Positions 62,291-64,000 of a DNA stretch of 64,000 nt are shown one piece after another (position 1 is the first letter of the stretch; each line of letters starts with the position of its first letter). The translations under genes were made by a program, and so were the position numbers. Origin of the DNA: Streptomyces tuirus (GTDB lineage Bacteria > Actinomycetota > Actinomycetes > Streptomycetales > Streptomycetaceae); the NCBI RefSeq assembly GCF_014701095.1, contig NZ_AP023439.1, positions 5,940,001 to 6,004,000 of the forward strand, in the 5' to 3' direction. The notes beneath the pieces were generated by a model. It was not told the origin of the DNA. It made no database searches and saw only the letters and a program-made list of their open reading frames with translations.

Positions 62291-62323
62291 GGTCCGGGGC
62301 GCGCCGGCTGCGCGCCCCGGACC
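62291..62323 (-). terminator. Terminator of the SulP gene
   Basis: A perfect 14-bp stem (GGTCCGGGGCGCGC / GCGCGCCCCGGACC) with a 5-nt loop, 27 bp after the SulP stop. Confidence 0.85.
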
Positions 62324-62349
62324 CGTGCCCGGGTGATCCGGCCGGGCGG

Positions 62350-63834
62350 CTAGCCGGCGGTGACCTTCTGCGCCGGGGCCTCCTCGCCCTCCGTGACCTT
62401 CACCGGCTCCGTACCCGTGTCGCTGTGGCGTGCGGCCCAGTTCTCCAGGGCCGTGCGGCAGGCGTGGTCGAGGTGGTGCAGACCCGAGAGGTCCAGCTCG
62501 ACCGGGCGGTCCTGCGGCAGGCCCTCCAGGCTGTCGAGGATCTTCGGCAGCCGCAGGAAGGTCGCGTTGCCGGACAGGTGGGCCTGGATCGGGCCGGCGC
62601 CCTTGTCGACGATCTCCAGCTTGATGTGCGAGGCCTCCCAGGCGGTCTTGACGACCGACAGGGCCAGACCGATGAGCACGCCCTCGAACATGTTCACCGC
62701 GACGATCGACACGGCGGTGACGACCAGGATGAGCGCCTCGCCCCGGTGCTCCTTCCACAGCGGCACGATCTTGGCGAACGGGATCAGCTTCCAGCCCGCG
62801 TGGACCAGGATGCCGGCGAGGGCGGGCAGCGGGATCAGCGCCAGCGTGCCCGGCAGCAGCGCGGCGAACAGCAGCAGCCACACACCGTGCATCACCCGGG
62901 ACGCCTTGGTCCTGGCGCCCGCGCTGACGTTGGCCGAGCTGCGGACGATGACCGCGGTCATCGGCAGTGCGCCGAGCACACCGCAGACGGTGTTGCCCGC
63001 GCCCTGCGCCATGAGTTCCTTGTCGTACCGGGTGCGCGGGCCGTCGTGCAGCCGGTCCACCGCGGCGGCGCTGAACAGGCTCTCGGCGGAGGCGATCAGG
63101 GTGAAGGCGACGATCGTGCCGATGACGCCGACGCCCACACCGCCGAAGGCGTCCGGGCCGGGCGGCTGGATGGAGTCGAGCAGGCCCTTCACCTCGACCG
63201 TGGCGACCGGCAGGTCGAAGACGGCGTTGGCCGCGATCGCCAGGATCACCGCGGCGAGCGCACCGGGCACGGCCTGGGCCTTCTTCGGCAGCTTCTTCCA
63301 CAGCACCATCACCGCGATGGTGGCCGCGCCGAGCACGAGGGAGGTGAGCGCCGCCGTGCTGCCGGCCGCGTCGACGGCGGCACCGGGCAGGCCCAGGATC
63401 TTGTCGACGCCGGAGGCGGGTGCCTTCAGTCCGGCCGCCGCATACAGCTGGCCGGCTATGAGGACCAGACCGATTCCGGCCAGCATGCCCTCGACGACCG
63501 AGACGGATATCGCGCGGAACCAGCGGCCGAGCTTCAGCGCGCCCATGACGAGCTGGAGCAGACCGGCGGCCAGCACGATGACGCCGAGCGCGGGCAGCCC
63601 GTAGGTGTCGACAGCCTCGAAGACCAGCACGGTCAGGCCGGCGGCCGGCCCGGACACCTGAAGGCTGCTGCCCGGCAGGAATCCGGTGACGAGGCCGCCC
63701 ACGATGCCGGTGACCAGGCCGAGTTCGGCCGGGACTCCGGAGGCGACGGCCACGCCCACGCACAGCGGGAGTGCGACCAGGAACACGACGAGCGAGGCCG
63801 TGAAGTCCTGCCTGAGGTAGGGGAACTTGGTCAT
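62350..63834 (-). CDS. SulP-family anion transporter (probable bicarbonate transporter)
   Basis: 494 aa from ATG 63834 with GAGGGG upstream. About 11-12 membrane segments of the SulP type (DFTASLVVFLVALPLCVGVAVASG; TVCGVLGALPMTAVIVRSSANVSAGA) and a short STAS domain at about 400-470 (VELDLSGLHHLDHACRTALENW). The gene starts 8 bp after a beta-carbonic anhydrase, as in BicA-like bicarbonate uptake pairs. This context favours bicarbonate over sulfate. Confidence 0.9.
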   Translation of the reverse strand: MTKFPYLRQDFTASLVVFLVALPLCVGVAVASGVPAELGLVTGIVGGLVTGFLPGSSLQVSGPAAGLTVLVFEAVDTYGLPALGVIVLAAGLLQLVMGALKLGRWFRAISVSVVEGMLAGIGLVLIAGQLYAAAGLKAPASGVDKILGLPGAAVDAAGSTAALTSLVLGAATIAVMVLWKKLPKKAQAVPGALAAVILAIAANAVFDLPVATVEVKGLLDSIQPPGPDAFGGVGVGVIGTIVAFTLIASAESLFSAAAVDRLHDGPRTRYDKELMAQGAGNTVCGVLGALPMTAVIVRSSANVSAGARTKASRVMHGVWLLLFAALLPGTLALIPLPALAGILVHAGWKLIPFAKIVPLWKEHRGEALILVVTAVSIVAVNMFEGVLIGLALSVVKTAWEASHIKLEIVDKGAGPIQAHLSGNATFLRLPKILDSLEGLPQDRPVELDLSGLHHLDHACRTALENWAARHSDTGTEPVKVTEGEEAPAQKVTAG

Positions 63835-63842
63835 GCTGCCCC

Positions 63843-64000
63843 TCACAGCTTCTCGAAGGAGTCGGTGTCCGCGCGGTGTTCGCGCACGATGCCGGTGTGC
63901 ACTTCGTAGAACCAGGCGCGCAGGCCGAGCCGCCCTTCCGCCAGCCGGCGCTCGACGCAGGGGTACGACCGCAGGCGCAGGACCTGGGCGAGGGCGTGGT
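63843..64000 (-). CDS. Beta-carbonic anhydrase, C-terminal part (partial)
   Basis: The last 52 codons: ALAQVLRLRSYPCVERRLAEG, LRAWFYEVHTGIVRE, then TDSFEKL. This is the usual end of beta-class carbonic anhydrases (Q-x-x-x-L-R-x-x-P, then G-x-W-[FY]-x-[VI]-x-T-G). The zinc ligands lie outside the window. It is the first gene of a carbonic anhydrase-SulP operon that handles CO2/bicarbonate. Confidence 0.85.
   Translation of the reverse strand, partial: HALAQVLRLRSYPCVERRLAEGRLGLRAWFYEVHTGIVREHRADTDSFEKL

Overview
High G+C DNA with dense Streptomyces-type genes, GTG starts, GGAGG ribosome sites and many start-proximal TANNNT boxes. Gene content and order fit the Streptomyces chromosome core around acnA, ngcEFG, rok7B7-xylFGH, dxs, fadAB, whiI and hemE/hemG/hemQ. 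All names come from reading the protein sequences; no database search was run.

Layout. 1-2.5 kb: tail of a CHAT-like protein, a decayed stretch, an XRE-HTH/MurA-like fusion and a small DUF4236 gene. 2.7-5.4 kb: aconitase, behind a region carrying two related palindromes and an iron-box-like element. 5.5-13.2 kb (minus strand): a SpoIIE/PP2C-type sensor phosphatase with its own kinase-like ATPase domain, translationally coupled to a second xylFGH-type sugar ABC transporter, followed by a family-1 sugar-binding lipoprotein. 13.3-14.4 kb: an MmpS-like lipoprotein flanked by relics that look like CBM2 and GH67 genes. 14.4-18.2 kb: secreted GH92 mannosidase. 18.5-27.1 kb: ngcEFG (N-acetylglucosamine/chitobiose uptake) with a DasR-like site, then rok7B7 and xylFGH with a Rok7B7-like site. 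27.2-31 kb: dxs and an amino-acid permease. 31-36 kb: NYN-domain protein, a beta-propeller-like protein and the fadAB beta-oxidation operon. 36.3-41.1 kb: ribonuclease D, whiI with a sigma-WhiG-type promoter, DUF3000, hemE and a small unknown gene. 41.2-47.7 kb: CoA-disulfide-reductase-like flavoprotein, DUF4349 lipoprotein, hemG-hemQ (coproporphyrin-dependent haem branch) and an S33 peptidase. 47.8-55 kb: a TIGR04222 membrane protein and a DUF692 (MNIO) enzyme, with a plus-strand betaine/choline cassette lying between them. 55-64 kb: K+ channel, small membrane protein, Pth2-like protein, 59-aa zinc-ribbon protein, FAD-Rieske protein, an ArsR-SRPBCC pair, PhoX, slipin, and a SulP transporter behind a carbonic anhydrase tail.

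Themes. Sugar uptake linked to chitin and plant-polymer degradation dominates the first 27 kb, with two paralogous xylFGH sets, one of them wired to a phosphatase. Several genes look leaderless (TANNNT 6-8 nt before the start). Two families of intergenic repeats each occur twice in inverted orientation. The most interesting regulatory signal is a shared operator, GAYATCTC-N6-GAGATAAC, in front of the XRE-MurA fusion and again in the DUF4236/acnA intergenic region. The most interesting enzymatic lead is the DUF692 fusion protein and its TIGR04222 neighbour.
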